The position numbers and the translations under genes are program-made. This document shows, piece after piece, positions 1 through 9,942 of a stretch of DNA of 64,000 nt. The stretch spans positions 1 through 64,000 of the forward strand of contig JAJRXK010000051.1 of NCBI GenBank assembly GCA_024276305.1, in the 5' to 3' direction. Within the stretch, counting starts at the first letter, position 1. Each line of letters starts with the position of its first letter. Below the pieces are notes generated by a model. That model saw nothing but the letters and a program-made list of their open reading frames with translations. It was not told the DNA's origin and did no database searches. The DNA is from Candidatus Krumholzibacteriota bacterium (GTDB taxonomy: Bacteria; Krumholzibacteriota; Krumholzibacteriia; JAJRXK01).

Positions 1-410
<410 letters not shown>

Positions 411-536
411 TTCTGATTTTTCCTCTTCGGAGGACAAGTCGAGAGTCTTCAGGTTCTGTCATGTCTGCTTACCCAATTGCGGTTGTCAAAGAATGATTCT
501 TGCGGATGAGATCTCGGATCTCGCCAGATTGACTTG
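411..536 (+). other. 23S-5S internal transcribed spacer
   Basis: This spacer of about 125 nt holds no tRNA. It begins with a T-rich run and then a perfect hairpin TCCTC-TTCG-GAGGA (421-434) with a UUCG tetraloop. An AAGAAT/ATTCTT inverted repeat follows near 490-502. Both are plausible rRNA-processing structures, which is inference. No protein gene is supported here. Confidence 0.8.
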
Positions 537-651
<115 letters not shown>

Positions 652-660
652 TCCTTGAAA

Positions 661-692
661 GAGGCCCACCCCTTTGGGGGTGGGCCTCTTTT
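661..692 (+). terminator. rho-independent terminator of the rRNA operon
   Basis: The 12-bp stem GAGGCCCACCCC (661-672) closes over a short T-rich loop onto GGGGTGGGCCTC (677-688) and is followed by TTTT (689-692). It lies 10 bp after 5S, which makes it the clear end of the rrn transcript. Confidence 0.95.
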
Positions 693-722
693 CGTTGGGT
701 CGGGCTCGTCTTTGCTGGGCTC

Positions 723-752
723 TTGTCGTGGTCGTCTTCGGCAGGCTATGTT
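723..752 (+). promoter_or_regulatory. candidate promoter for the subtilase gene
   Basis: TTGTCG (723-728), an 18-nt spacer and TATGTT (747-752) give four matches to each consensus hexamer. The site lies about 45 bp before the ATG at 798 and just after the rrn terminator, where a new promoter is needed. This is a by-eye call only. Confidence 0.3.
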
Positions 753-797
753 CTGGGTGTCCGCGCCTCCGGTCAGCTCCCTTGATCTGGCAGTATC

Positions 798-3731
798 ATG
801 GTTTCGCCGATGAATAGCTCACGGGTGATCTGGCTCCTCTTGGTCTTGGGATTGGCATTCCTGGGGCCGGCGGGAGTGCGTGCCGCGGACTATCACGTGT
901 TGATCCAGGCACCCGCGATGGAGGGTGGCTCCCCCGATGGCGCGACGCACTCGGCGCCTGCCTCGTGGCAGCGGCGATTGGAGTCCCGGGGTCTGAGAGT
1001 GCGCCCGCTTCTGTCACCGTCTCTGCGCGCGCGGTGGCAACGGCTTCGGCCGCGGAAGGTGTCGGCTCGGGACCGTCAGGTTCTGGACCGGGTGAGTCGT
1101 TGGGTGCGGGTCAGCTCCGGGGCCTTCGAGGACCGAGCCCTGCGTGAGTGGCTGGCGATGGACCCGGCGGTGGAGGCCTACGAAGAAGTCGGCCTCTCCT
1201 GGCTCAGCGCTTCCCCTGATGACTCTCTGTTCATCAATCAGCTGCCCTTCCTGAGCCAGCTCCAGTTCCCCGCGGCCTGGGACGCTGCCCGGGGGCAGGA
1301 CGGGGGAGTGGTCATCGGAGTGGTCGATGGGGGGACGGAGTGGCGTCACCCCGATTTGGTGGACAATATCTGGTCCAACCCCGGGGAGATCCCGGACAAC
1401 GGAATCGACGACGACGGCAATGGTTTCGTCGACGACCTTCATGGGTGGAATTTCGCCAACGACACCAACGACCCGACCGGCCTGCCGACGCTGTCCTTCA
1501 ATGCTTCGCACGGAACTCACGTGGCCGGATTGGCCGGCGCCCGCACCGACAATGGAGTGGGGGTAGTGGGATCGAGTTGGAATGCTCGCATCCTGCCGGT
1601 GAATGCCTCCCATCCGGAGATCGACGGCGCCATCTCCTTCGGCTATGAGGGGATTCTCTACGCGGCCCTGTTGGGGGCCGATTTCATCAACGTGAGCTGG
1701 GCTCGTCCGGGACGCGAAACGCAGACTCCGCAGCGGGCGAGCATCTTCGAACAGGACATCGTCTCCGCGGCGAGAGCGCTCGGAAGCTTGGTCATCTGTG
1801 CGGCGGGCAACAACGGTCTCGCCGACTTCCCCGCCTACCCGGCCTTCTATCCCTCGACCTTGGCGGTCGCGGCGACGGGATTCTCCCAACCCGAACTGTG
1901 GTTCAGCTCCAACCGTGACTACTGGGTGGATATCGCGGCGCCCGGCGTCCGTTCGCTGTCCACGGTGGCGGGCGGGGGATACGGGATTCTGTCGGGGACT
2001 TCCATGGCTGCCCCGCTGGTGACGGGCATTGCGGCCTTGGTGAAGACCGCCCATCCGGAGTGGGGGCCGGAGAGGATTCGGCAACAGATTCGGTGGACGG
2101 GCTTGGACCTGGACGGCCTCAATTCCTTCGCCGCGGGAAGAATGGGTGGAGGTTTGGTGCAGGCGGCGAGTGCGGTGATCCGGGATCTTCCGGGGGTCCA
2201 TGTCGAATCGTTGCAGATCAGCGATGCCGATGGAGATGGGTTGGCCGAGGGGGGCGAGGTTCTGACCCTCAGCTTCGAATTGGTCAACGAGTCCCGGCGG
2301 ACGGAGAATGTCTTCGTCCGTCTGCTCACCGATGATCCCTATGTGCAGATCCTGGGAGGGCGTTCCACGGTTCGAATCCCGGTGGTCGAGGCGGAGTCGC
2401 GGATCGAGGTGAGGGAAGCCTTCCTGACCTGGCTCAGCCTGCGAGTGCCCCCCGGCCATCGGCCCGTGCTCCGGCTGGAGGTCGAGGCAGAAGGCCGGAG
2501 GTTGGCCAATGTCTTCTATCCCGAGATCGCTCCCCTCGATGCGGTCAGCGCGAATGCGACGATCGAGTATTCCCTGACCGCCAACGGCAAGGTGGGGTTC
2601 AGTATCCTCACCAGCCCCTACGGTCTGGGGGGAGTGGGATTTCGTCGGCCGGGTCAGCGCAGCGTCCTTCTCGGAGGAGGGCTCTTGGTCGGAGACGGGG
2701 AGAGTCGGGTTTCCGACGCGGTTCAATCCGCGCGGCCGGTCGATGCCTTCGAAGACTTCCACCCGCTCCAGGGACAGGGTCTCGGTCGGGCCGTGGGTCC
2801 GGATGCGATCGAAGTGACCGCCACCTTCTCCGACCGGGTTTCTTCGGAACGCTTGGGGATCGGAGTCCATCAACGAGCGTTGGTGTCCCCGGCCGCGGGG
2901 CGCGAGAACTTCGTCATCCTGGACACCGCGGTGGAAGCGCAGTTGGACAGCCTCGTGGGTCTGCGGATGGGATTCCTGGTGGATTGGGAGATGACCTGGT
3001 TGGGAGAGGATCGGGACCGGATCCTCGTCGATCCGCAGAATCGACTGCTCTTGGTTCAGACCGAGACCCCCCGGCCCGAGCTCTCGGCCTGGGCGGGGCT
3101 CGCGGTCCTGGAGGGTCCGGCGGGTTTCGCTTCGGGGTGGATGCACGACATTCCTCCGGCGGAGGCAGACGGGATCCCGAGTCTCTACGATCCCACCAAC
3201 CTGCAGGCGAAGCCGACGAATGCGACGCTGTGGCAGCTCCTGGAGAGTCCACCCGGCGGGGGGAATTCCCCCTTCGGGGCGGTGGCCTCGGTGATGGGAG
3301 TGGGACCCTTCGACCTCCCTCTCGGGGACCGACGCCACTTGACGGTGGCGTGGATTCTGGGAGAAAGCGAAGAGGAGTGCAGGGCCGCGCTGCGGGAAGC
3401 ACGCATCATGTGGAACGAAATGCGGTCGAGAACCGCAGAACCGTCCTCGTCCTTGGTGGAGTTCTTGCCGGCCATCCCCAATCCGATGTTCAGGGAAGGA
3501 CGAATTCGCATCCGCTTGATTCAGGCGGGCGATGTGGAACTGAGCATCTACGACTTGCGCGGTCGCCTCGTTCGGGGTCTGTTCTCAGGATCTCTGGCGG
3601 CAGGCACCCACCAGTTCTTCTGGCGGGGTGAGGACGGGCGGGGTCGTCGCGTGGCGCGTGGAGTCTACCGTCTGCGCCTCGATTCGCCACTGGGACTTCG
3701 CACCCAATCGGTCACTTGGATCGGTCCATGA
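798..3731 (+). CDS. Exported subtilisin-family (S8) serine protease with FlgD-like C-terminal domain
   Basis: This 977-residue protein has an N-terminal signal peptide (hydrophobic LLLVLGLAFLGPAG, likely cleaved after GVRA near residue 29). The S8 catalytic domain carries the Asp in VVDGG (D177), the His in HGTHVAG (H238) and the Ser in SGTSMAAP (S402). A segment of beta-rich sequence without a recognised family follows. The last ~85 residues resemble the FlgD-type immunoglobulin fold common at the C-termini of secreted proteins in FCB-related bacteria (PNPM start, SIYDLRGR, GVYRLRL). The protein is therefore probably an extracellular or surface endopeptidase. No clear Shine-Dalgarno marks the start; the ATG at 798 or the one at 810 gives the same signal peptide. 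It is the first gene after the rRNA terminator and the same strand continues into sppA. Confidence 0.93.
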   Translation: MVSPMNSSRVIWLLLVLGLAFLGPAGVRAADYHVLIQAPAMEGGSPDGATHSAPASWQRRLESRGLRVRPLLSPSLRARWQRLRPRKVSARDRQVLDRVSRWVRVSSGAFEDRALREWLAMDPAVEAYEEVGLSWLSASPDDSLFINQLPFLSQLQFPAAWDAARGQDGGVVIGVVDGGTEWRHPDLVDNIWSNPGEIPDNGIDDDGNGFVDDLHGWNFANDTNDPTGLPTLSFNASHGTHVAGLAGARTDNGVGVVGSSWNARILPVNASHPEIDGAISFGYEGILYAALLGADFINVSWARPGRETQTPQRASIFEQDIVSAARALGSLVICAAGNNGLADFPAYPAFYPSTLAVAATGFSQPELWFSSNRDYWVDIAAPGVRSLSTVAGGGYGILSGTSMAAPLVTGIAALVKTAHPEWGPERIRQQIRWTGLDLDGLNSFAAGRMGGGLVQAASAVIRDLPGVHVESLQISDADGDGLAEGGEVLTLSFELVNESRRTENVFVRLLTDDPYVQILGGRSTVRIPVVEAESRIEVREAFLTWLSLRVPPGHRPVLRLEVEAEGRRLANVFYPEIAPLDAVSANATIEYSLTANGKVGFSILTSPYGLGGVGFRRPGQRSVLLGGGLLVGDGESRVSDAVQSARPVDAFEDFHPLQGQGLGRAVGPDAIEVTATFSDRVSSERLGIGVHQRALVSPAAGRENFVILDTAVEAQLDSLVGLRMGFLVDWEMTWLGEDRDRILVDPQNRLLLVQTETPRPELSAWAGLAVLEGPAGFASGWMHDIPPAEADGIPSLYDPTNLQAKPTNATLWQLLESPPGGGNSPFGAVASVMGVGPFDLPLGDRRHLTVAWILGESEEECRAALREARIMWNEMRSRTAEPSSSLVEFLPAIPNPMFREGRIRIRLIQAGDVELSIYDLRGRLVRGLFSGSLAAGTHQFFWRGEDGRGRRVARGVYRLRLDSPLGLRTQSVTWIGP

Positions 3732-3797
3732 TCCACCCCGGTTGAGGCCCCAGCGCCGCGAGTGGGTGCGGGCAAGAACGTGGGATCGGAGGCATCC

Positions 3798-5600
3798 ATG
3801 ACATCGTTCGGGACATCGTTCGGACCGCCACCGCCGCCGCCGCCTCGGCACCTTCCCCCGCGGGCGGGCAGGAGTCGGCCTCGACGTTGGCTGCGCCGGG
3901 TCCTGTGGGCGGGGGTTTTCGCAGGGGGGCTCTATCTCGGAGTCGCATTCATCTTCGGGCTGCTGGTGGGAGGTGGGCCGGTGATCCACGATGGCGCCTG
4001 GATCGAGATCCGCTTCACTTCGGACTACCCGGAATCGCGGCCGAATCGGACGGGTCTGGAGGGGGCGTTGGGTCGGACTCAGCTCTCGGCCACGGACTTG
4101 AGATACGCATTGGAATCCGCGATGCGGGATCCGCGGATCGAAGGATTGCTGGTGCGTCCGGACGGTTTTCCTGGGTCCTGGGCTCAGGTGGAAGAACTCC
4201 TCCATGCTTTGGACCGGTGGCGGGAGAGCGGAAGGAAGTCCGTCGCCTACTTGGACTTTCCGTCGTCGAGGGCCTATGCCATCGCCCTGGGCGCGGACGA
4301 CATCCTCCTGGCACCCGAGGGGATGTTGGCGACGGTGGGTCTGGAGGCGCGGCTGACCTACTTGGCGGGAAGTCTGCAGAAGCTCGGTGCAGATCCTGAC
4401 TTCGTGGCCATCGGCGACTACAAGTCTGCTCCCGAGCAATTCGAGCGCGTGGATCCCTCCTCGGCGAGTCGAGAGCAGACCGAGACTCTCCTCGACGATG
4501 TGTGGACCTGGTGGCTGGGTCAGGTGGCCATGCGCCGTGGCCTCGAGGTCTCGGCGGTGGAGGGCAACGTGGACCGGTCCCCTCTGGACGCGATCCAGGC
4601 GGTGGAGAGCGGCTTCGTGGATCGTGCCATCGATTTCGGAGACTGGTGTCTGGAGGTCGGTCTGCATCCGGACCGCGATTTCTTCGATCCCCTTGCCTAC
4701 CTCTCCGCCGCGACGGAGGACCACCGCGAACACCAGATCGCGGTGGTCTACGTCGATGGCAGCATTGCGCCGGGAACCCACGGGAACGATCCGGTCTGGG
4801 GTCGAATTGCCGGGAGCGAGACGGTGGTCGAGAGGCTGAGGATGGCGAAGGAGGACGACGGGGTCGAGGCGGTGGTCGTGCGTGTGGATTCCCCGGGCGG
4901 AGCGGCCAGTGCCAGCCATGCGATCTATCGGGAGCTGTGCCGCCTGCGGGAGACCAAGCCCGTGGTGGTGTCGATGGCGGGAACCGCGGCCAGCGGAGGC
5001 TACTACCTCTCGCTGGGCGCGAATGCGATTCTCGCCGATTCGAATACGGTGACCGGATCGATCGGGGTCTTCAGCGGCAAGCTGGTGTTGTCGGAGCTCT
5101 ACGACAAGGTCGGCATCACCCATACGACTCTGAGGCGGGGACGCAACGCCGGCATCTTCGACGATCTGGAGGCCTTCGACCCTGCGCAGCGGAGCCAGAT
5201 TCGAGGGCAGCTCGAGGCCTTCTACGACCGATTCCTGGCCAAGGTGGCCGAGAATCGGGGTCTCGACCTCGAGGCGGTGGAGCGTTCGGCTGGAGGACGA
5301 GTCTGGTCCGGCGCGAGAGCCCAGAGCCTGGGCTTGGTGGACGCGATCGGGGACTTCTCCGCGGCGGTGTCCGAGGCAGAGGCATTGGCCGGCTTGGCAC
5401 CGCGGAGCAGTCGGATCATCGACTACCAGCCGCGACCGGGTTTCTACGAGCAGATACTCTCGGAGTTGTTGGGGCCCTCCACCCGCCTGGCGCGAAGCTT
5501 CGCGGCGGTCCAGGCATGGCTCTCATGGACCGCGGGCACTCCGGCCGCCCTCGATGGTGCCGTCCAGTACCGACTGCCATGGGATTGGCAGCTTCGCTGA
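3798..5600 (+). CDS. sppA: Signal peptide peptidase SppA, long (67K) type, S49 family
   Basis: This enzyme degrades leftover signal peptides in the membrane using a Ser/Lys dyad. The start is placed at the ATG at 3798, five bases after GGAGG (3788-3792); an upstream GTG (3762) is also in frame. The 600-residue product has an N-terminal cytoplasmic Pro/Arg-rich stretch, one TM segment (VLWAGVFAGGLYLGVAFIFG) and tandem S49 domains as in the E. coli long form. The general-base Lys lies in the N-domain (YKSAPE, K209) and the nucleophile Ser in the C-domain (TAASGGYY, S399), close to Lys209/Ser409 of E. coli. Length and architecture are typical. The last 78 bp overlap the convergent minus-strand metalloprotease gene. 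Confidence 0.95.
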   Translation: MTSFGTSFGPPPPPPPRHLPPRAGRSRPRRWLRRVLWAGVFAGGLYLGVAFIFGLLVGGGPVIHDGAWIEIRFTSDYPESRPNRTGLEGALGRTQLSATDLRYALESAMRDPRIEGLLVRPDGFPGSWAQVEELLHALDRWRESGRKSVAYLDFPSSRAYAIALGADDILLAPEGMLATVGLEARLTYLAGSLQKLGADPDFVAIGDYKSAPEQFERVDPSSASREQTETLLDDVWTWWLGQVAMRRGLEVSAVEGNVDRSPLDAIQAVESGFVDRAIDFGDWCLEVGLHPDRDFFDPLAYLSAATEDHREHQIAVVYVDGSIAPGTHGNDPVWGRIAGSETVVERLRMAKEDDGVEAVVVRVDSPGGAASASHAIYRELCRLRETKPVVVSMAGTAASGGYYLSLGANAILADSNTVTGSIGVFSGKLVLSELYDKVGITHTTLRRGRNAGIFDDLEAFDPAQRSQIRGQLEAFYDRFLAKVAENRGLDLEAVERSAGGRVWSGARAQSLGLVDAIGDFSAAVSEAEALAGLAPRSSRIIDYQPRPGFYEQILSELLGPSTRLARSFAAVQAWLSWTAGTPAALDGAVQYRLPWDWQLR

Positions 5601-6554
5601 TTCGAGGGGGCAGGGGCGATTCTGGGGGGCCATCCAAGGCCGATCGATCCAACTCAGGTCGAAACCGCGGGGAAGTGCATAGAGCCGGTGCAGCGCTCTG
5701 ATCTCGTCGTCGTGGGGCTGGTCCACGATCACTGCCCTGCCGTTCACGAGGTGGACGAGGCTGCGACTGTGCCCCCAGAGACCGAGGACATGACCGAATT
5801 CGTGGAGCCAGGCTCGCCGGATGTAGCGCGGGAATTCCAGGGAGAAACGAGGGCTGAGGTGGACCACCAAGCGCAGGGGATTGCGATGGGCATCGCGGTC
5901 GAGAGCTCGGGTGTAGCCGAGCGCGGCCTCTTCGAAGACCGAGCACCGAACCTGGGCGGAGTCCGGATCGGCGACCACACGGAGAACTTCACGGCCGATG
6001 GCGAGGTTCCACCGCTCCATCGCTTCTCGACAACTCAGGCGATAGGGATCGTCTTCGGGCAGGGGGGGAAGGAGGACGCGGACGGGCAGCGTCTCCCACC
6101 TCGCGATCCGCGAGCCGGAGACCGGGTAGAGGAATTCCTGGACCAAGTCGAGGAGGTCGACATAGCCCGATTCCCCAAGGGCATGGGATCGCAGGAGGGG
6201 AGCCCGCAGGACCACCGTCGGATCGAGGGCCCAAGGAAGGGTCAGACGCAGGGGAAAGTAGCTGCGGTCCGGAGCGTGGGGTCGGACCAGGATCTCCGAG
6301 CCGGGCAGGACCACCACGGATGCGGTCCAGCTCCCGGGCCCGACCCGGAACGCGAATTCCCCGTAGCGAATCTGAGCACTCGTGGGCGGGGGCCCCTCGT
6401 CGAGCGGTGTCAGGTCGAGGTGCAGTGGAGCTTCGCCCACGAGTACTCGAGCTTCTGGAATCGGGGAAGGAGCGAGGGGATCGGATTCCTCCGCACAGGC
6501 GGTGAGGGCCAGGGCCAGGAATCCGATCGCAGTGCGCAGATGTCGTCGTGCCAT
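5523..6554 (-). CDS. Predicted lipoprotein zinc metalloprotease (matrixin-like)
   Basis: The 343-residue product starts at the ATG at 6554 and has a short signal sequence ending in the lipobox LTAC (Cys20), so it is predicted to be membrane-anchored. The C-terminal half holds [12 protein letters not shown] (H251, E252, H255, H262). This is the zinc signature of matrixin-like metzincins, with one extra residue before the third His; that WGH variant is one I recall from other bacterial matrixin-like proteins. The N-terminal ~150 residues match no family I recognise. No strong Shine-Dalgarno is visible. A longer in-frame extension upstream exists but would bury the signal peptide. The 3' end runs 78 bp antisense into sppA. 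Confidence 0.8.
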   Translation of the reverse strand: MARRHLRTAIGFLALALTACAEESDPLAPSPIPEARVLVGEAPLHLDLTPLDEGPPPTSAQIRYGEFAFRVGPGSWTASVVVLPGSEILVRPHAPDRSYFPLRLTLPWALDPTVVLRAPLLRSHALGESGYVDLLDLVQEFLYPVSGSRIARWETLPVRVLLPPLPEDDPYRLSCREAMERWNLAIGREVLRVVADPDSAQVRCSVFEEAALGYTRALDRDAHRNPLRLVVHLSPRFSLEFPRYIRRAWLHEFGHVLGLWGHSRSLVHLVNGRAVIVDQPHDDEIRALHRLYALPRGFDLSWIDRPWMAPQNRPCPLESAKLPIPWQSVLDGTIEGGRSARGP

Positions 6555-6733
6555 GTTGGCGAGCGGAGCACAGATCGCGCCCGTCCCCGAGGGGGCGGCC
6601 GTCGAGGCTCCGAAGGGCCGGGCAGAGGGTGGAGACGACGCTTTGCGCCAGAACGAGCCGCGAGGGGACGATGTCCGTGGAGAGGACGATCGCTGTCCGA
6701 TGGTCGGAACAGAAATCAGCCGGACGGGGTGAA

Positions 6734-6761
6734 TTGACGAGAGTCGCCTCCGTGTTAGAGT
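6734..6761 (+). promoter_or_regulatory. candidate promoter of thiGHS
   Basis: TTGACG (6734-6739), a 16-nt spacer and TAGAGT (6756-6761) lie 45 bp before the thiG ATG. The -35 is near consensus and the -10 follows the TAGnnT pattern seen at other candidate promoters here. I looked for a TPP riboswitch between it and thiG; the leader is too short and lacks the conserved CTGAGA core. Confidence 0.4.
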
Positions 6762-6805
6762 GTGGCTGCGAGCCCGGCTGCGATGGGGTTCCCAGAAAGG
6801 CCACG

Positions 6806-7585
6806 ATGGAAGACACACTAGGCATCGGCGATCGAGACTTTCACAGCCGCCTCCTCCTGGGGACCGGGAAATTCCCCTCGGGCGAATCGATGCGGCGTGC
6901 CATCGAGAGCAGCGGGACCGAGATCGTCACCGTGGCGTTGCGCAGAGTGAACGCGGCCGCCTCGGGAACGGACATCCTCGACCACATCGACGTCGACCGG
7001 GTATTGCTTCTGCCGAATACCAGCGGGGCCCAGACCGCAGACGAGGCCCTGCGTTTGGCCCGTCTGGCCCGTGCGGCCGGCATGCCGGATTGGGTCAAAT
7101 TGGAGGTCACTCCTGACCTTCGCTATCTCCTGCCGGATCCGGTCGAGACTCTGCGGGCCACCGAGATGCTGGTGAAGGAGGGATTCACCGTCCTTCCCTA
7201 CATGCCCGCAGATCCGGTGCTGGCCAAACGTCTCGAGGAGGCGGGAGCGGCGACGGTCATGCCTCTGGGCAGCCCCATCGGCAGCAATCAGGGCCTGCGC
7301 ACCGAAGCGGCGTTGGAGATCATCATCGAGCAGGCCCAGGTTCCGGTGGTGGTGGACGCGGGAATCGGCGCGCCCAGCCATGCCGCGCGGGCCATGGAAA
7401 TGGGTGCCGATGCCTGTCTGGTGAATACCGCGATTGCGGTTGCTGGAGATCCTGCGGCCATGGCCGCGGCCTTCTCCGCTGCGGTGAGGGCCGGGAGAAC
7501 CGCCTACCGCAGCGGACTCGCGGCACCGCGGAACGAAGCCGAAGCGTCGAGCCCGCTCACCGGTTTCCTCGAGGGAGCTCCTTGA
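6806..7585 (+). CDS. thiG: Thiazole synthase ThiG
   Basis: ThiG forms the thiazole phosphate of thiamine from 1-deoxyxylulose 5-phosphate, dehydroglycine and ThiS thiocarboxylate. The 259-residue product has the family's (beta/alpha)8 layout. The Schiff-base Lys lies in WVKLEV (K98) and the phosphate-binding glycines in [12 protein letters not shown] and [10 protein letters not shown]. The start ATG follows AGAAAGG (6794-6800). It is the first gene of thiG-thiH-thiS, with a 4-bp overlap into thiH. The length is normal. Confidence 0.97.
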   Translation: MEDTLGIGDRDFHSRLLLGTGKFPSGESMRRAIESSGTEIVTVALRRVNAAASGTDILDHIDVDRVLLLPNTSGAQTADEALRLARLARAAGMPDWVKLEVTPDLRYLLPDPVETLRATEMLVKEGFTVLPYMPADPVLAKRLEEAGAATVMPLGSPIGSNQGLRTEAALEIIIEQAQVPVVVDAGIGAPSHAARAMEMGADACLVNTAIAVAGDPAAMAAAFSAAVRAGRTAYRSGLAAPRNEAEASSPLTGFLEGAP

Positions 7586-8709
7586 CCCGCTACCAGGATC
7601 TCTTCGATCGCACCGACTTCGACGAGTGGGTCGGTCGGTCGCTCGCCGCCACCGAGGGCGAGGTGAGCGATGCGCTGAACGGGCGCAGCCGCGGGCTGGC
7701 CCGCTTTGCCGCCCTCATTTCTCCCGCCGCCGCTTCGAGGCTCGAGGAACTGGCCTTCCGATCTCGAGCCATCACTCGCCAGCGCTTCGGCCGGGTCATG
7801 CAGATGTATGCCCCTCTCTATCTGAGCAATGAATGCATCGACACCTGTACCTACTGTGGGTTCAGTCGCGAGAGTTCGATTCGCCGGGTGACGCTCGGGG
7901 TCGCGGCAGTCGAGAGAGAGGCGGCGCTATTGCGCGCGCAGGGATTTTCTCACCTTCTCCTCGTGAGCGGGGAGCACCCTCGCATCGTCAGTCAGAATTA
8001 TCTCGAGGAGATCGTGGATCGATTGCGGCCGCAATTCGCCTCCATCGCGATCGAAGTCGCGCCGCAACGGGAAGAGGCCTATCGGCGCCTCGTGGAAGCG
8101 GGAGTCGACAGCGTTACCGTCTACCAGGAGACCTACGATCGCGAGGTCTACGACCGAGTTCATCTGGCGGGTCGGAAGAAGAACTTCGACTGGAGGCTGG
8201 CGACCGCGGAGCGAGCGGCGGCAGCCGGGATCAAGCGCATCAACATTGGAGCTCTCCTGGGATTGGCTCCGTGGCGGCGGGATGCCTTGGCGGTATTCCA
8301 GCATGCCGGCTGGATGCAAAGGGTGTTGTGGAGAACTCAGGTCGCAGTGAGTATGCCCCGGCTTCAGGGAGCCACCGACGCCATCGATGCTCTGCACCCG
8401 GTGTCCGACGCCCAGCTCTGTCAGTACATCTGTGCGCTGCGCATCTCTTTGCCCGATGCCGCATTGGTGCTTTCCACCCGGGAGGATGCGCGGTTGCGAG
8501 ACGGCCTCTTCGGCCTCGGGATCACCCATGTCTCGGCCGGTTCGCACACCGAGCCGGGGGGCTACGAAAGCCCCGATCGTGACGCGGAGCAATTCGACGT
8601 AGCCGACGGTCGTTCGGCACAGGAGGTCGCGCATCGTCTGCGAGATCAAGGCTTCGAAGTGGTATGGAAGGACTGGGAGCCGGTGTTGAGTGGGAGGGCG
8701 ATGGCATGA
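7582..8709 (+). CDS. thiH: 2-iminoacetate synthase ThiH (radical SAM tyrosine lyase)
   Basis: ThiH cleaves tyrosine with SAM to give dehydroglycine for ThiG, the oxygen-independent route. The 375-residue product has the radical-SAM cluster motif CIDTCTYC (C85, C89, C92) following YLSNE. It begins at a TTG inside the thiG stop (TTGA overlap), with GAGGGA (7571-7576) as ribosome site. The choice of ThiH rather than the oxygen-dependent glycine oxidase ThiO suggests low-oxygen compatible thiamine synthesis, which is inference. Other thiamine genes (thiC, thiE, thiF, thiD) are not in the window. Confidence 0.97.
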   Translation: MTRYQDLFDRTDFDEWVGRSLAATEGEVSDALNGRSRGLARFAALISPAAASRLEELAFRSRAITRQRFGRVMQMYAPLYLSNECIDTCTYCGFSRESSIRRVTLGVAAVEREAALLRAQGFSHLLLVSGEHPRIVSQNYLEEIVDRLRPQFASIAIEVAPQREEAYRRLVEAGVDSVTVYQETYDREVYDRVHLAGRKKNFDWRLATAERAAAAGIKRINIGALLGLAPWRRDALAVFQHAGWMQRVLWRTQVAVSMPRLQGATDAIDALHPVSDAQLCQYICALRISLPDAALVLSTREDARLRDGLFGLGITHVSAGSHTEPGGYESPDRDAEQFDVADGRSAQEVAHRLRDQGFEVVWKDWEPVLSGRAMA

Positions 8710-8912
8710 CCATGGAAGTCCGAATCAACGGCCAGACCGAGTGTTACGAAGGACCACTGGCCTTGGAGGAGATCCTGCGGCGCAAGCAGATCGATCGGCG
8801 TTTTCTGGTCGTCGAGCACAACGGACGTGCGGTGGCGCGGGAAGAATTCACGGCCCTCGAGATCTGCGATGGCGATCGCCTCGAATTGGTTCGACCCGTG
8901 GCCGGCGGCTGA
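8706..8912 (+). CDS. thiS: Sulfur carrier protein ThiS
   Basis: This 68-residue ubiquitin-like sulfur carrier ends in the essential Gly-Gly that is adenylated and thiocarboxylated. The N-terminal MEVRINGQ strand and the GDRLELVRPVAGG tail are typical. The ATG at 8706 overlaps the thiH stop by 4 bp; the ATG at 8712 is an equally plausible start giving 66 residues. The gene ends directly against the convergent lipoprotein gene. No thiF follows, so the activating enzyme must be encoded elsewhere. Confidence 0.95.
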   Translation: MTMEVRINGQTECYEGPLALEEILRRKQIDRRFLVVEHNGRAVAREEFTALEICDGDRLELVRPVAGG

Positions 8913-9569
8913 TCAACGCACGGCGGTTCGCTTGGGATCGCCATCTCTCGATACCAACAAGATCGCCACTCCCGCGGCCGCGGCTGCGAGCCAGAACTTG
9001 GGCGACCGAATCGTCGCTCCGGCCAGATTGGGCTCGTGCAGCAATACGCTCTCGACTTCGGCCAACTCGAGTTGGGTCGCATTCTCCCAGTCTTCGTTCT
9101 GGGTCAGGAGAAGGTAGAGCCCGGTGGGATCGAGACGGGCTTGGCTTGGGGGCTCGTCGAGTCGGTAGGTCTGACCGTCCTTCATCACGATCCGCTCAAG
9201 GGGGGGGAGAGTGACGAAAGATCTCAGATCCTCGGGAGTACGGACCTTGGTCCAGTGCAGGCGATCGGCGTCATCCCTCCACTCGATGCCCTCGACCTGA
9301 GCCAGGGACCAGATGGCGGTTCCGAACCGCGATCCGGAGGCGCGGAGGCTGTCCTTGCGCAGACTGAGGGTCTCCTGGCTGGTCAGCGTATAGCTACTGC
9401 CGTCCTCGAAGAGGATCTTCGTCGCGCGGGCGAGGGGGATCGTGGCCCCATCGGCATCCACCGGGGTTCGACTGTAGAGGAGAGGTTGGGCGGAGCAGCC
9501 GATGAAGGCCCCAGCCAGGCCCAGACTCAGCCACAGCGCGGCCGTGCGCAGGTGTGAGATCGAGAGCAT
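8913..9569 (-). CDS. Hypothetical lipoprotein with C-terminal membrane segment
   Basis: I do not recognise a family. The 218-residue product has a signal sequence ending in a lipobox-like FIGC (Cys25). A beta-rich middle (repeated short segments such as ILFEDGSSYTL and IVMKDGQTYRL that look like paired strands of one repeat unit) follows, and then a C-terminal hydrophobic segment (FWLAAAAAGVAILLV) with a short basic tail. The two FEDGSSY/MKDGQTY segments hint at an internal duplication. It is convergent with thiS and divergent from the operon starting at 9694. Confidence 0.75.
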   Translation of the reverse strand: MLSISHLRTAALWLSLGLAGAFIGCSAQPLLYSRTPVDADGATIPLARATKILFEDGSSYTLTSQETLSLRKDSLRASGSRFGTAIWSLAQVEGIEWRDDADRLHWTKVRTPEDLRSFVTLPPLERIVMKDGQTYRLDEPPSQARLDPTGLYLLLTQNEDWENATQLELAEVESVLLHEPNLAGATIRSPKFWLAAAAAGVAILLVSRDGDPKRTAVR

Positions 9570-9636
9570 GGTGCAATCCCCCGAGGAGTGATGGACGCGA
9601 AGTCGGTCCGCTTCATATTGGAGTCGTCGGCTCTCG

Positions 9637-9665
9637 TTTACAAGGGGGGCTCCTTGGTCTAGCCT
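9637..9665 (+). promoter_or_regulatory. candidate promoter of the 9694-16415 operon
   Basis: TTTACA (9637-9642), a 17-nt spacer and TAGCCT (9660-9665) lie about 30 bp before the first start codon. It is followed by a T-rich leader and a strong ribosome site GGAGGTGA. It is the only promoter-like sequence I find for the seven-gene chain, whose members overlap or touch. Confidence 0.45.
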
Positions 9666-9693
9666 CGTTTTTTTCCGATCCGGAGGTGATGGG

Positions 9694-9942
9694 TTGTCCT
9701 TGATCCTGGCTCAGGCGATCCTGGTGGGGGCCGCGCTCTACCTCGCGCTCGGAGGCTTCTTCCTCGTCGGAGTTCTCCTCGGGAGGATGGGGCCGAGGGT
9801 CGGGACCGAGGTGAGCTGGGGGGCTCGTCTCCTCCTGGCGCCGGGGATGGTCATGGTCTGGCCGCTCTTGTGGCGACGCCGGCCCGGAGATCCTCCGCCG
9901 ACCGAGTCGACGGCCCATCGAAGGTCCGAGGCCCGCCGATGA
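9694..9942 (+). CDS. Small integral membrane protein, first gene of lipid/redox operon
   Basis: An 82-residue protein with a TTG start supported by the strong ribosome site GGAGGTGA (9682-9689). It has two hydrophobic segments (LILAQAILVGAALYLALGGF continuing into LVGVLLGR, and LLLAPGMVMVWPLLW) and a short basic cytoplasmic-type tail. I recognise no family. Its stop overlaps the next start (ATGA), so the two are probably translated together. It may be an accessory subunit of the membrane redox protein two genes downstream, which is inference from context only. Confidence 0.75.
   Translation: MSLILAQAILVGAALYLALGGFFLVGVLLGRMGPRVGTEVSWGARLLLAPGMVMVWPLLWRRRPGDPPPTESTAHRRSEARR

Noticed and set aside
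1014-3338. 774-codon open frame antisense to the subtilase gene
   Set aside because: Low-complexity Arg/Gly/His/Gln-rich translation; the plus strand has the intact S8 catalytic triad.
6555-6805. TPP riboswitch upstream of thiG
   Set aside because: No CTGAGA or other conserved core in the 251-bp gap, and the likely transcript leader is under 45 nt.
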